A stretch of DNA of 64,000 nt from Pyxicephalus adspersus (GCF_032062135.1 NC_092869.1:46223522-46287521), one strand, 5' to 3'. Positions 12,201-24,225 are shown, counted from the stretch's first letter. Made by a program: numbers and translations. The notes: generated by a model from the letters alone, not told the origin.

Positions 12201-15200
12201 GGACTGGAGTCTTTCCATTCTCTAGAGATTAGCAACATCCCTGATAATTGTAGCCCATCCATTTACTGATAACCAGTATCATCACTGAGAGTTCACTCTA
12301 TCCAATCTGTACAGGGTAATGACATGACTGAGAAGGCAGACTATCTGTTCCCAAGATTCCTGGGACTTTATATAACAGGAGTCTGTCCATTCACTGGGGA
12401 CTTAATCCTTTAGTGAGAATATATATTTGGGTTTTTAGGATTTTTCTCACTTAGTGTATGGAATATGTGGTATAATATTTTGCTGGACACCCATTGATTC
12501 TTTGTATTCTTTCCCTATTCCAGGATCTGGAGACACAACAAGTGAGTGAAGCAGAAACGGCCAGAGAGCAGATGAATGATCTGCAAGATCAGATAGCAGA
12601 GCAGAGGAGGGGAAAGCAGGAGCTGGAGGCTGAACTGGAGCGCCAGAAACAGGTAATCCTCCAACCTTTTTCACATTTAATGATTTAGGCAAAAAGAAAA
12701 TGTGCGTGGACAACCCTAAGTCACCTAATATAAAATGTATAAAAGCTTTGAAACAACATTTTGTATGCATAGCTTGTAAATACCTGTATATGCTTTTATT
12801 ATATGTGCAAGCTATGCTTCCCTGCTCCCTGACATCAGGTCTGCTGAACTTCCATTAGGCTCCTAATCTGTATTGAAATGTCAAGTAATGTTGTCAATCC
12901 TGCACAAGTTCCATCTGATGAACTACAAAATTTTTCTCCCCTTCTCTCATTTTCATAGCCTGGAGGTGTTTTGTAATCCATAAAGATATATTGGGCTGAA
13001 CTGATAACACTACTAGGGACTTCCGTATAGCAGGAGGGTGTTAGCATCTCATTAGCTTTTTTGGCAGATTAACATTTTTTTTTCCTTATTTTACCACCAT
13101 TTTAAGAAATCAAAAAATGGAAAAATGTGCAGTGGTATTGTATGTTAATTGCAGTGATGTACTGAAGGTTTTCTTGTTTTTTTGCTTAGATATCAGTACA
13201 TCCAGTACATAACTTTTTTTTTACCATTTTCTAAAAGTTGTGTTTTTCTTTGTCAGGAACTTCAATATATACAGGAGGATTTTCACAGGACCAAAAATAC
13301 GCTACAAGGAAGAATCCGAGACCGGGAAGATGAGATCCAGAAACTTAGAAATCAGGTGAAATATAGTCAGTTTTAGTGTTCTTGTCTGAACTTTACAATG
13401 TCGAGTATGGGCCATGTCCTAGGTCACTGACCAGGGTCAATACTTGGCAGGAAACAACACTTTATAGGGAGCCCTTGTGCTGTATGTACTCCACTTCAAG
13501 AAAAGTTTAGTGAAAGTCATACTGTAACAGAAAGTAAGGGAACACACGTGTAAAGGGTTAGAACCTTCTTACCATTCCTATCTTTATTTAAACTACAAAA
13601 TTGTTGATAGAAGAAGTTCCACTGATGTCATTTTGCCTTTATTTCCCAGCTCACTAACAAAGCGCTGAGCAGCAGCAGTCAAACAGAACTGGAGAATCGG
13701 CTGCACCAGCTTACCGAGACCCTGATCCAGAAACAAACCATGCTGGAAAGCCTGAGCACTGAGAAGAACTCTCTAGTCTACCAGCTGGAGAGGGTTGAAA
13801 GTCAGCTGAAGAGTTTACAGGGAAGTGGAGGGGGTGGATCCTCCATTAACATGTCCGCCGTGGATAGCGGAGAAGGTATGTTTATTACCCACTGCCCATG
13901 AGGAGTTCAAACCCAACTTTAGCCTTGAGCAGGAAAGTCTTATGAGAGCATTTGTTAACAAGTTGTTATTGGTATGTATTTTTTATAATGGGGGGGGTAT
14001 ATTTGAAATTATGAAAATTTCCACAGTGGGAACATAGATGAAAACATTTGTAGTAAGGCAGATGGGGGGTATTCTAGTTTCTAAAAACAAATGTTTTTGT
14101 TGCATTAGCCCAGAGACAATGGCATCACATATTTGTTGTTTAGTTGTCCGCGGAACTGGAAGCAAGAGTAAATCGTACCACTGTGAGTCACAGCCAGAAA
14201 TTAAAATGGGACAGAGTTTTTAGATTTTTTATACAGATTTTGCTGCTGCGCAGTTTTGTGGGTTGCATGACTACATTATTCTGTTGTGATTTCTAACCAG
14301 GGAACTTTACAGATTCCTAATTATATAATATCCTGCAGATAGAGATATATAAAGTGCATCATGACTTTGCAGTCACAGCTTCATGTCCAGGCGGTCAGCT
14401 TTCTTGAACTTTCCATTCCTCCTCCAGGTGCCCGTCTGAGAAACGTTCCAGTTTTGTTCAGTGACGCCGATTCAAATGTGCCCGGCATGTATGGGAGGGT
14501 ACGGAAAGCTGCAACCACTATAGACCAGTTCAGGTACTGATCCATAATTTATTATTCAGTCTTTCTTCCGGGACTGGGGCGTCTGAATCAATTCTTTGTT
14601 ACTTGGGAGTCTGTCCTAAAATTTATCTCTTGATGGCAAAAATTATACCAACACCAGACTCCTTATACATTGAAATACTACAACATGGCAACATTTGCTA
14701 TGTTACACAAAATCATTATAAAGTGCTCCAATGGGATTATAGGCTGGGGAACAGACATATTAACCAACGTGAAGTCCAGTGGAACATTCATGCAATCTAA
14801 CATTTATAATTTTAACATGAATTGTACGTTAAAAAAGTTTTAGTTGTGATTTAGAAGTAAAACCTACTGTAACATCTAAGCACAGCTCCACTGAGTTTAT
14901 ATTCATTTGACCCATGACTATAAAAATCTGATTTATTATTAAACTTGCATTTGATGTTTACATAATTAAATTCAGATTACACAGCACTACCTTACTCTAC
15001 ATTTTCTGCAGAATGCTGTGCACATCAGATGCAGAGGCGTTGTCTTATCTCCTACATACCCTGTTCATACCTTCTGTGGAAAATTCCTAATAGAGGAGTA
15101 TCCATCACCTTTCCCCTGCAGATAAACACATTGCCCCTGGATGTGCTCCCCTCTCCTCTGTACTCCCTCAAGGTGGCCTATGCTCTCCACATATGCTCCC

Positions 15201-16808
15201 ATTCAGGGCAGTACTGTAGTACAGTATTTTTGTTTCCTTGCATGGAGTGCAGCATATAAATCAGGTAATGTGACTGGGTAAGGGGGCTTTCTTTGTGTCC
15301 TTGGCGAGCTTTCTTGCTGAGCACCGATTCAAAATTTGCATGGCAAAAAAAGCAGAAATCGTCTTCATACAGCTGTAAGTTTACTAACCATGTCATGACC
15401 GATCTCTCGTTCACGTTTGTTGTAAAAGAATTCCTTGAATAATTTAAACCCATATCGAAAACATGAAATTCACTTTACTAAAAATAAAGATTTGCAGTTG
15501 TGACAGAACCATAATTGAGAAGTCAGAATTGACTCCACAGCCTTCCTTTATTCAGTTGTCATGTGTGATGAGATGGTTGGAGTTGCTGCTAAACTGACTT
15601 TTCTTTTTCCAGTATCCGTCTAGGCATTTTCCTGAGAAGATATCCCATCGCTCGACTATTTATTATTATTTATATGGTAAGTATGAACTGATTTGTCTAA
15701 ACTTCAAAGAAACTGATGGTACCATATAAAAACATGAGACCTGACTTCTCTCTGATGCAGTTCACTAGCATGTCTTGTCCTTCCTCAAGCTTGTGAATAG
15801 ATAGTAAAAGGAGGCTGCAGACAGATAAGTGTATCACTGTTACCTTCCCCCTACAATCAGAATGTTTTATTTGTATTTCAATCTTTATTAATTTTAACTT
15901 GTATATAGTTTACTAACATTTTGACAAGTAACAACATTGTTGTCCTATTTGGAAATATAATTCCAAACAAATTACATATATTGTGGAGGAAAAACAATTA
16001 AACAATTAACATCAACATGACAGAGGAACCATCCGTACCAAACAAATCAAACAGCTGGATCCCCTACGTAGGACCCGTGTCCTTTGTGCTATGTGTGAAC
16101 CCCATTGAGTTAATATGCCTTCTAGTTGGACTGGAAGATTCTGTCTTTTCCTTTGGCATATGAGTCTGACATTGGTCAGCACTGGGAGATACATAAGGGA
16201 ATGGGGGGGGGGGGGACTAGTAATTTCTTGGTCAGGCTCCTACCCCTAATGGGGATGATATAATTTACTTCGATTTGTATATCACCCAGGGATCCCAAAT
16301 TTGTTCAAACTTATCTAATTTGTCATTAAGGGTGCTGCTGGTAAGCTTGTCATTGACCATTACCTAGCTTAACTTTGCCACTATAGGTTCCATTGGCAGA
16401 ATGTTTTTTTTGAACCCAGGAAACACATCTGATAGCCTCTTGTGCTGTTTCTTCCTGCTGTGGTCAGAGCTGTGCTATACTGATTGCTTTATAGATATAT
16501 TTAACAATGTATTTATGATAACAGAAATGCATCAGTATGTGTCTTTTCTATCTACTTGCATTTCAGCAGTTTAATTTTGCTGTAAACGCTCCACTCACAA
16601 TCCATGGCTTGCACAGCTGAGTAACAACCACACCACTCAGTCCCAGGGTCCCCATACGGAGATATAGTAGAAAAGGGTCATGTCCGACCAATTCAAATTC
16701 TAATTGTTATTTTATTTTGTATTTCAGGCTCTCCTGCACCTTTGGGTGATGATTGTACTTCTAACTTACACCCCAGAAATGCACCACGATCACCCCTCGG
16801 GGAAATAG
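5658..16808 (+). CDS. GOLGA5: golgin subfamily A member 5 (golgin-84), 12 coding exons
   Basis: Golgin-84 is a tail-anchored coiled-coil tether of Golgi membranes that captures intra-Golgi COPI vesicles and helps keep the ribbon and stacks intact. The exons at 5658-6252, 8758-8976, 9777-9996, 10474-10597, 11067-11270, 11749-11919, 12524-12652, 13257-13355, 13650-13875, 14428-14533, 15613-15676 and 16728-16808 all have GT/AG borders. They join in frame to 2238 nt, or 745 residues; the human protein is about 731. Order: conserved N-terminus MSWLVDLAGRAEDLL; low-complexity Ser-rich region with four 10-residue repeats (93-132); long heptad-rich coiled coil from about 220 to 650; membrane segment about 713-732; short lumenal tail ending PEMHHDHPSGK. 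The start at 5658 has A at -3 and is the first in-frame ATG of the conserved N-terminus. Identity is recognised from family memory, strongest in the last 50 residues. Confidence 0.95.
5934..6053 (+). repeat. GOLGA5: four perfect 30-bp coding repeats in golgin-84
   Basis: The unit gagacctcccatggtgcttc plus ctcgcacagg occurs four times head to tail (5934, 5964, 5994, 6024) with no differences. Each copy encodes ETSHGASSHR, so the reading frame is kept. It lies in the Ser-rich, probably disordered linker before the coiled coil. Confidence 0.97.
6325..6369. mobile_element. hairpin-core MITE copy 1
   Basis: The core reads tttattgcagaaga...cctttctgcaataaa, two arms that are reverse complements (TTATTGCAGAA / TTTCTGCAATAA). 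The same core recurs at about 21593 and 59231. Outer limits of the element are not resolved. Confidence 0.5.
8382..8549. mobile_element. MITE in GOLGA5 intron 2 (copy A)
   Basis: It shares most of its sequence with 10165-10331: ttttaagctgggtgggaaga at the left and agctaaaaggggccaggg followed by agaacactg at the right. The outer ends are inverted (ctgtttttccccaga at left; the right end reversed is CAGTGTTCTCCCTGG). No coding capacity. Confidence 0.6.
8758..8976 (+). CDS. GOLGA5: GOLGA5 coding exon 2 (residues 199-271)
   Basis: Acceptor ttctccttcag, donor aggaag|gtaaga. It encodes the end of the Ser/Thr-rich linker (DTSTTSSTSSNSNGD) and the first heptads of the coiled coil (LRLENQLLRNEVQSLNQEM). 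Enters and leaves in phase 1. Confidence 0.94.
8977..9776 (+). other. GOLGA5: GOLGA5 intron 3
   Basis: Ordinary intronic sequence with poly(A)/poly(T) patches near 9168-9215. No repeat family or regulatory site was recognised. Confidence 0.8.
9777..9996 (+). CDS. GOLGA5: GOLGA5 coding exon 3 (residues 272-344)
   Basis: Acceptor cctttacag, donor atccag|gtgagg. Coiled coil: ELNEARVRIEKWNGD then VDDLTEAVAAKDSQLAVLKV. Ends in phase 2; the split codon gives Arg with the next exon. Confidence 0.95.
10165..10331. mobile_element. MITE in GOLGA5 intron 4 (copy B)
   Basis: Partner of the element at 8382-8549. Ends are inverted: TAGTGTTCAACCCAGAAATT at left, and CAGTGTTCTCCCCAGCCC when the right end is reversed. 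Inside are aagctgggtgg and its inverted partner cacccagctaa. The flanks (gtgcagct / cagcagtg) do not give a clean target duplication. It occupies one third of the 477-bp intron. Confidence 0.6.
10474..10597 (+). CDS. GOLGA5: GOLGA5 coding exon 4 (residues 345-386)
   Basis: Acceptor ttactcctcag, donor gatgcag|gtctga; the donor is weak after +3 but keeps frame. Coiled coil with ALQSVQERLREAEAALKREQ. Confidence 0.92.
11067..11270 (+). CDS. GOLGA5: GOLGA5 coding exon 5 (residues 387-454)
   Basis: Acceptor tttatccatag, donor ctgcag|gtaaga; 68 whole codons in phase 0. Coiled coil beginning NEFSARLSKMEAERQNLVDS and ending YKQKATRILQ, a stretch well conserved in golgin-84. Confidence 0.95.
11749..11919 (+). 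CDS. GOLGA5: GOLGA5 coding exon 6 (residues 455-511)
   Basis: Acceptor gtatcctacag, donor ctacag|gtagga; 57 codons. It reads SKEKLISSLKEGSGLEGLDS, a less helical break, then returns to heptads (REEIQKLLAHIQQLKAELQ). Confidence 0.95.
12060..12405. repeat. degenerate ~46-bp minisatellite in GOLGA5 intron 7
   Basis: About seven diverged copies of a unit like cagcctatccattcactgaa + gcccattgagatcactggga can be followed by the recurring 'tccattcact' and 'gatcact' words. It fills much of the 604-bp intron. Divergence suggests age. Confidence 0.6.
12524..12652 (+). CDS. GOLGA5: GOLGA5 coding exon 7 (residues 512-554)
   Basis: Acceptor ccctattccag, donor gaaacag|gtaatc; 43 codons, phase 0. Strongly charged coiled coil: LQDQIAEQRRGKQELEAELE. 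Confidence 0.95.
13257..13355 (+). CDS. GOLGA5: GOLGA5 coding exon 8 (residues 555-587)
   Basis: Acceptor tctttgtcag, donor aatcag|gtgaaa; 33 codons. Encodes ELQYIQEDFHRTKNTLQGRI then DREDEIQKLRNQ, a characteristic golgin-84 coiled-coil segment. Confidence 0.95.
13650..13875 (+). CDS. GOLGA5: GOLGA5 coding exon 9 (residues 588-662)
   Basis: Acceptor tatttcccag, donor gagaag|gtatgt. It contains the conserved LTETLIQKQTMLESLSTEKN region and ends with a Gly/Ser-rich linker (QGSGGGGSSINMSAVDSGE), marking the end of the coiled coil. Leaves in phase 1. Confidence 0.95.
14428..14533 (+). CDS. GOLGA5: GOLGA5 coding exon 10 (residues 663-697)
   Basis: Acceptor ctcctccag, donor ttcag|gtactg. It reads ARLRNVPVLFSDADSNVPGM then YGRVRKAATTIDQF, the conserved juxtamembrane region that leads into the anchor. 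Leaves in phase 2. Confidence 0.95.
15613..15676 (+). CDS. GOLGA5: GOLGA5 coding exon 11 (residues 698-719)
   Basis: Acceptor tctttttccag, donor atatg|gtaagt. It encodes SIRLGIFLRRYPIARLFIII then YM: the basic RRYPIAR motif and the first half of the transmembrane anchor. Confidence 0.95.
16728..16808 (+). CDS. GOLGA5: GOLGA5 coding exon 12 and stop (residues 720-745)
   Basis: Acceptor tgtatttcag; stop TAG at 16806-16808. It completes the membrane anchor (ALLHLWVMIVLLTYTP) and the short His/acidic tail EMHHDHPSGK. The tail is very close to the mammalian one, which fixes the gene identity. Confidence 0.96.
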   Translation, partial: ALLHLWVMIVLLTYTPEMHHDHPSGK

Positions 16809-19800
16809 TCTTCTTTGCTGCAAATATTCAGCTGTTTTAGAACTGATCAGAATGTCATGCTAGCCTAGGCAACGGATCATTTTCCCCTGCACACTACAAT
16901 CTATTGAGCTTATCTCTAGAACCGGTAAAAGATTTAATTACTGACAATGTTTCTCATGCAATATGCTATTTTCATGAGCGATGAAGAAAACCTAAAACTA
17001 ACATTGCTAAAGTTTTGTCCACACTGGCCTCAGCTTTTATAAGAGCATCATGTAAGCTTTTGTTGAAGCTTTCAGCGAGCAAAAGGCAGCTTTAGATTTA
17101 ACCATCGGACTGCATTTAAGTTGTACCGGCTCCTCCTGTACTAAAATTGCTTTCTCTGATTACACTGCACACTGTGAGCTTCTTGCATTGCACATTAGAA
17201 CATACAGCAAGTTAGAAAGAACACTGCCTCATTCCCTGGCTAAAGGTCTAACAACCTCAACCTTGTGACAAAAGTTTTTTTTATTTTTAAAGGCATTCGC
17301 ATAATTGCCAACACCTGCTGCTCATTAAAGCTGAAGTTGGTGTGAGCAAGGGTCAGGTGATGACTGCACAGACTCCTCCCCTTGTCAGAAATCTGCCCCT
17401 GGGAAGGCTGTATTTGCACACACCCTGTACCTGGGGCACACCGGACAAGCAGAGGGGCATGTGTTATACTTGTCATTGCCCAGTTGTTTACCATTTCTTT
17501 CTATTTAGGAACTTGGCTAGAATGTTTTACCACTTAAGTTCATCGCTGGACCTATTCATAAGCCAATGATAACCGTTCTTAATTTCTGTAGATACCGGAT
17601 CACCTTACTGTATTTTTAGAAATAACACAACACTTAGTTGTATCTGTCTATGTTCTTTCTGCATGTGGAAGGGTGGGCAGAAATGTTTTGTGCCATTTAA
17701 TCAACATAAAGTGCCCTCTGATTATCAGATTACCCAAAACTAAGACATTTTACTATCTTATATGATAAAGGATGTCATGATGAAATCACATATAGAGGAA
17801 GATAATAGATGGCATAAAGTCACCATCTGCTTCTGCAAATGTAAATCAACCAGTTTACTTAGCAGACATCTCCAATTGTGCAAATTTACCTTCCTTTTAT
17901 CCCACACTGCTTCGTTGGGCCATTGGGATCAGAGAAAGGAGATTGTACAGCAATGGTGCTTGCATATTGATTTCCAAGCATTAAGTGATTTCCATCTCTC
18001 CTAACTAATCACCATAATGGCTCAAAGAAAAAAAAAATGTAATGTAAATCCAATTTTGCTTACCTTAATCCCAGGTGAGACATGAGGTCAGTTTTACCCC
18101 CTCTTCACTGCAGAGTGGGAGAGTCATTTCACAAACTTGGCTTACCTTAGATCTTCAGGGTTGTGATGATGTCACTATGAGCAGACCAGTCTATGTGGAA
18201 GTAGACTGCAGTCCTGCATTGGTATAGGCACAGGTGAAGGAAATAGACAGTGGATTTTGGAGAAAGAAAAAGTATTGGAGAAATGGTAATACAGGGAGAT
18301 TTTGTTGTTTGGAGATGGCTTTTAAGGACAGTATGGTCCCTAATATTTCAAGAATCTTTGGCTTATAGCTAAGTTCACACAGGTAGTGGAAATGACAGCT
18401 AAGAGTTGCTCAGAGCCCGGTCTGCCATGTTATTTTACCATTATTCAGTCTTTGTTGTTTGGAGGAGAAATGGCAAACTGACTTTATTTATTGCTATGGG
18501 TGAGAAACTCCAGGGAGGGTCTTTCTTGCAGGAATAGCTACCAATGGTAAGAAAGCCAGTGCAAACCAGCCGTAATAACACTGCATCATACAACTTTCTA
18601 TGCTGAAAATCTTTGACAGATCCTAATGCGTTGCTTTGTACAGAGTTCACCCAAATTGTATTTATAATTTGTTCATAAAAGATTTCACCTTCCCATGTAG
18701 TCAGGTAGAACTTCCAGCCACTAATGTAATGGTGGTTATCGGAGTCCGCAGTCCTTTGCTTGGCTATAAAAGGTCTGGGCTTCCTAAATTGAACCTGTTA
18801 GAGATAAAGCTTCCATTGCTTGGTTTGTAAAGGTTCAGGCACAGGTGGGGGCACCGAAAGCACATTGTCACTGACCTAGCCCACAATAAGCCCACTGAAC
18901 AGCTTACAATAAAGTCTAGTATATCATATTATTATTTTTTAGGAGATCCCATCCAATGCTTTGACCAGATCCAATATGTAAGTTGTGATACCTGTGGGTG
19001 CTGGAATATAAGTTACAAGGGTTTGAGGATATGAGCTTGTAATAATAACTGCTATGATAAACCAGTTGTGCCTCCTCAAGGTAGAATGAGTATAAATCGG
19101 CCTTTCAGGAGACCCAATCACTTTACCCATATATTTAGTAAAGTGGGGAGGGGTGAAATCTTCTGGCAATGTTTTACCATTATCTGTGCTTTCTTCTTGG
19201 TGATAACATTGTCTTACTGATGTCACATAGCTAGGAAAGTAGGGAATAAACTCCCACGGGGGGGTCCCCAAAACAAAAAGGGAAACTGAATTCTTCCGCA
19301 TTATATCCAGAACAGAAACAGTTTGGGTTATAAGTAATATATTAATGTTGCTTTCTTTGATCAATGGTTTATTACCCAATGGCTTGCTCCTGCCTATTCC
19401 AATCCTCGGCCCAGTAGGGTCCATAAGGCAGAGAGACAGACAAAGGGGAAGCTGATTAGATGTTGAATTGGATGAATAATAATGAGGAATAACATTTATA
19501 TGAATATGTAATGAAAGCGCTGAGCATAGCGACCTCTAGAGGTTGGATAATGGGGTCTCAGTCACCCTGGTCCTAACCCCTTCACTCCCTGTATTTCATA
19601 ATTTGTCTGTGGAAATCCTTATCCGGACCTCTTTCACATTTTTGTTATGCGCAGACTGGCGGTGAGGTTGGGGTGCGGTTACGGCTTCCTCACACCTCTG
19701 AACAGCGCCCTCTGGTGGGATGCTACATGTGGAATTCTCACCCATAGCTGCCCATAGAGAAGGAATGGGGGCGGCAGTGAGCAGTTCAATGCCACTGCTA

Positions 19801-20995
19801 CCACAAATCTTTAATCTCCGGTACTTTAAGAACCAATGGTGTAGCTGATTGGCTAGCAGGATGCCAGGAGCCGAGCGGGGACCCCTGACCCACCATCAGT
19901 TTGAACATAGTTCTACTCAAATCTAAACTACACACAAGCTGGAGGGCATTTTGTACCATAGATCCACACTCCATGGCAGGGAGACCTTACTGTTGGAACA
20001 TGGAAGACATAGAAGAAACCAGGGGTCAACTCCACCAACCAGGACCCACCTAGAACAGGTGTCCCAAATCAGTTCGCTAGGGGAGCCACAAAGCCCACTT
20101 TTGGCTATATCCACCACTGCTTAGAACTAAAACCACCCTTCTGAGCAGAGTGCCCCTTTAATAAAGAATGATATTATTATTTACCCCTCCCCCTTCTCCT
20201 ATATCATTACAATAAAATCACATTGTTCCTTTTCATCCAGTGAAGTTTTTGCTCATTCTTCACATATAATGATCGCATTGTCAACCTTTGTACCCCCCAT
20301 CTCTCTGTTTATCTTTCTCCCGGCCATTCACCCCCGATGTAAGAGTTTCATTGGAGGATTGTGATGACATCACGGGGCAGCTGGGGCAGCAGGTGAGTGC
20401 GCGGAAAGACACACAGAATTCTTGTTTGCCGATGTCAATCTATAGACCGGTGAGGTCATTGGGGCTGTGCACGACACAACGTCTATAGAATGAGGCCGAG
20501 CTGAAAAGAGAACTCCGCACTGTGCAAACAACACAACTCCAATCATTGTCTGCACCACAAAGCACAAAAATTGTCTCATTTCTTATAAATAACCGAAAAT
20601 AGCACTCCTAAATGTCATGTCCATCCAATGCTTCATGGTGCATCCACCTATGGGAGGAATCTGTAGCTCTGGTGCACAACTTGTAGCTCACTATTGTGTG
20701 GCCCTGGGGGCCCCTGCTGATTTACTTACCTAGGTACTTAGGAGTTGTTCACATGGACGGTTGTGCTGCTGACTGCCATAGCGGTTGACACACAGCACAG
20801 TCACATCCCAGTGCCAAGTGGCATCTGAGAACACCAGATGTGCCATGGCGGGTGAATCAAACCAAACTGTGCCCGGAATACTCCCATTCTTTTTATTGAG
20901 AACGAGTGCTGACAGACTGACAGCCGGCTGCTGACCGCCCGTGTGAACGAACCCTCCTAGTTCTAACTTCCTAGTTGTGATCTTTGGCCATCTTC
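16809..20995 (+). other. GOLGA5: GOLGA5 3' UTR and intergenic flank
   Basis: No coding exon recognised. The 3' UTR begins at 16809; its end is not certain. Several weak or strong poly(A) hexamers exist, the first AATAAA in a good context being at 18908. Beyond that the sequence is unremarkable. Confidence 0.6.
18908..18913 (+). terminator. GOLGA5: candidate GOLGA5 poly(A) signal
   Basis: AATAAA in ttacaataaagtctag, about 2.1 kb after the stop codon. A weaker ATTAAA lies near 17325. Choice between them is a guess without transcript data. Confidence 0.3.
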
Positions 20996-21435
20996 ATTGT
21001 CCGGACCAGGATGATACAAAGCATTGGTCAGAGCACATCTGGAATATGCCGTCCAGTTTTAGGACATTGTGGGATTGGAGAGAGTGCAGAGAAGGGCAAC
21101 TAAACTAATAAAAGGAATGGAGGAGCTCCGCTATGAGGAGAGATTAGCTGAACTGAATCTATTCTCCCTTGAGAAGAGACGTATAAGGGGGATATGATCA
21201 CCGGATTAAAATGATAAAGTAAAGATAACAGAGACTGCTGATCCAGGGAACATCTGATTGCCTCATGGAATCAGGAAGGAATTTTTTTCCCCTGTTGGAG
21301 CAAATTGTACCCGGGGTTTTTTTTTGCCTTCCTCTGGACCAACTATGTCCTATAGGGTTTTATATCTGGGATATGTTTATTTCCCTGGTGGTTGCACCTG
21401 ATGGATTTATGTCTTTTCTCAACCTGACCTAGAAT
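20996..21435 (+). mobile_element. CR1-like LINE fragment with 3' end
   Basis: Broken reading frames give LVRAHLEYAVQF (21024-21059) and [20 protein letters not shown] then [19 protein letters not shown] (from 21075). This is the C-terminal part of a CR1/L2-type reverse transcriptase ORF. A 3' UTR follows with ctgatccagggaacatctga, tttgccttcctctgg and tgatggatttatgt. The same 3' UTR occurs at 52590-52800. Frameshifts and stops show that it is inactive. Confidence 0.75.
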
Positions 21436-21680
21436 GTAACTATGATGCAGCTACTGCACAGACATCGGGGTTTTCATTCAGGCCTGGCAAGCGCATGTAA
21501 AGCCAGAATGCCCGGTGATCCCGGAATCCATCACTGAGCGGTGCGACTCCGCATTTTTTACATTTCCCCGGAGCGATCAGGCAGGTCAGACGCTTTATTG
21601 CAGAAGGGGCATCGCCTATTTCTTTTTGCAATAAAGGTCTGGATGATCGAGAGTTTTTAAAAGTGAAACTTTAGTTCTGT
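21436..21680. mobile_element. hairpin-core MITE copy 2
   Basis: The core at 21593-21636 reads tttattgcagaaggggcatc...ctttttgcaataaa, matching the cores at 6329 and 59231. Outer boundaries are approximate. Confidence 0.5.
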
Positions 21681-24089
21681 TTTACCATAACATGCATTAT
21701 TGCACTGCAGGGGACCGCAATATCCTGAATGGCCCCTAAAGTGCACCAATCATGAAAGAAAGCTGGAGGCAGCCATTGCTGATCTCTTCTGGTTGGTTGC
21801 TGTGCCATGCTGCCAATCCTGACTCGTACATCTCCCATATTAATACCCCCAGGAATCTGCTGCCAGGGGTTATAATAAATCTATATTTCCTGTGCATTAT
21901 AATCCGCATCCTCTGGGGCCGAATCTATTCATTATTCATGGGGATTCATCACAAAACATTTCCTTATTAATACTCCGGGCCCCGCCACCTATTTACCCAG
22001 CGTAATATTTACCCGCACAATGCGGCTGTGATATCTCATCATCTGTAGAAGGAAATTCTTTATCTTTATGAATTCACAAATCAATGCGTCATATCATGGC
22101 TGCAATAAAGTGCGTAATTCTTTTTTATTACAATAAAGTCACAATTTATTACCTGCCTGTGCCACATAGACTTTTCTCACCTGCAACTGTCTGGTATGCA
22201 ATGTGCAGCTGACAGATAAAGGTAAAGCAGATTACAGAGTGCTAAGGTCTTGTATGATCTGGTTTCTGATTAAATTATCAAATCCAATGTGAATCTAAAG
22301 TGAATGTAACAGCTGGCTGATCCCAAGCAACCAGTTAGCATTAGCATGAATCCATCAGACTCTTTTGCATTGCAGCCTACTGCCAAAATGAACAGAGTGA
22401 TGGCTTATCATTCAGTATTCTGCTGCTCCCTCACTGTCCAATCAGCAAGCTGGGGGTGTGTCCTGGACCGAGCTGCTCTGCTAATTATCTCTGTAGGTCA
22501 GGAACCTGCACAGCTAATAATCACCATACTACCTAGCAAGGGGAAATGATATTGTCCTTTCCTTTCTTCAATAATCCCACCTACCTGCCTGATTGCTCTG
22601 TCCATTTCAATATCCCAAGCATGAGTAACGTTGCTGTTCAGATTCAGGCTGTCGATCTGAACATCCGATATTCCGATTGGTTTTTCAGGAACTGAAAAAT
22701 GTAATATTTGCTCTGAATTTGTTATTAAGGTAAACAGCCGGCGCTGTTCCTATTGGCTAATAGCTGTCAGGTGATCAGCTGTCATGAATACCTCCAGCCT
22801 ATGGGAACACTGCCTGCTCTGTGCATTAACAACAGGCCCATGATCATTAACAATGGTTCCTGCATTGGTAACCTGAAAGAAAATGCAGATCTGAAATGAG
22901 CTGCATAGCCGGCAAGCCATACGGTTACTATATATATATATATGTGACTTTTTTCATTTTAATCACTTTGTGTTATATAACCGGCGCTAGTTTCCTGCTT
23001 GTCCCCGGTCTTCACTTGTCGGTTGCTTACAGGTAACCCGAGCCGACGTGGATAAAAGTACAAGGCGGGCAAAGTTAATGAGAAACCAGTTAAATAATGG
23101 AGGAGCAGCTGTTTGGTGGCTGCCCAGAAGGTGAGCAGGATGAAGCTTAATCCCCGGGATTCAGGGAACCGGCTCATATTCAGGTACACAGGGCATGCCA
23201 GGTTCATGGAGGGCAGCAGGCTGCAGGGAGCTTGGAGGAGAATACAGTACATTGTCATATCATTACTGACAGGTCCTCTTTACAAAATGCGCTCCAATCA
23301 GGTGGCGGTGATGTCATCAGTGATCAGATTGCAACATTGTAACTTTTTATCAGAGAATGATTGATTTATAATCTCATCCATATTCAGGGGAGGGCATAAA
23401 GGGGGTGCAAAGTGTGCCACTACATAGGGGCCCCAGGTGAACCCCAAGTCAGTTCGGCTTGACAGCCCAAGTTGAATCTGAAATATATAAATACAATTGC
23501 ATTGTATGTGAATTTTCCAGGTCATGGGGTTTTTAGAAGGTCCAATCGCATTTCTTGTAGTGGCGATTTGTTGCGCTGCCTGGGCTGCTCAGCTCAATGA
23601 TCACTTTGATGGACGGCGTCACATGAGAGTGCTGAGCAGACGTTAAATAATGATAAAAGTGATGAGAACTGTCACATCATCAGTCTGGGAACCAATGAGA
23701 AGCTTTGATTCTGTCACATGGCCTATAGTGTTTATTACACGGTGATATCTCTAATGGGAAAGCAGGCAAGAAAAAGGTCCTGAGTGACCTTAAAGAGAAC
23801 CTGTCACCATTCATTTCAACAACAACCCTCCCATTTAATGCATTTTATGCGTGTTATATGCAAATAGAATGCATGTTTGTGTAGACACCCCATAGTCCTG
23901 GGACTGTTGCAAGCACCGCCATCTTGGATGTGATGTCACAGCAGACTGAGAGCTCAAATGACAACAGTCTATAATATTTCTTTTACTTCTGCACCAGCAG
24001 CTACATAAAAGGGTATGTAGGAAGGTAGAAGGCAGGGGTATGAGTGGAGGAGCTGGGCCAGCACAGTAATAAGAGGGCTATGATGGGCA
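21681..24089. other. intergenic region before CHGA
   Basis: No exon recognised on either strand. It contains a short (TA)n run at 22929-22943 and scattered 'atcagctg' and CCAAT-like words. Several open frames of 70-100 codons lack any conserved motif. Confidence 0.6.
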
Positions 24090-24184
24090 AGGAGGATATT
24101 GACATCCTGTGTCACTGTCTGTCATTTGCAACCCCTATTTAATGTACAGCGCTACGTAATATGTTGGCGCTATATAAATCCTGT

Positions 24185-24219
<35 letters not shown>

Positions 24220-24225
24220 CTTTGA
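24090..24225 (+). mobile_element. truncated SINE copy with (AAT)n tail
   Basis: It contains cctgtgtcactgtctgtcat, atgtacagcgctacgtaata and tggcgctatataaatcctgt, ending in an (AAT)n tail (24189-24220). It is the same tail module as at 2600-2745, here in the + orientation and lacking the tRNA head. Confidence 0.7.

Noticed and set aside
18939..19424. 161-codon minus-strand ORF
   Set aside because: No recognisable domain, no codon or splice support; lies in GOLGA5 3' flank.
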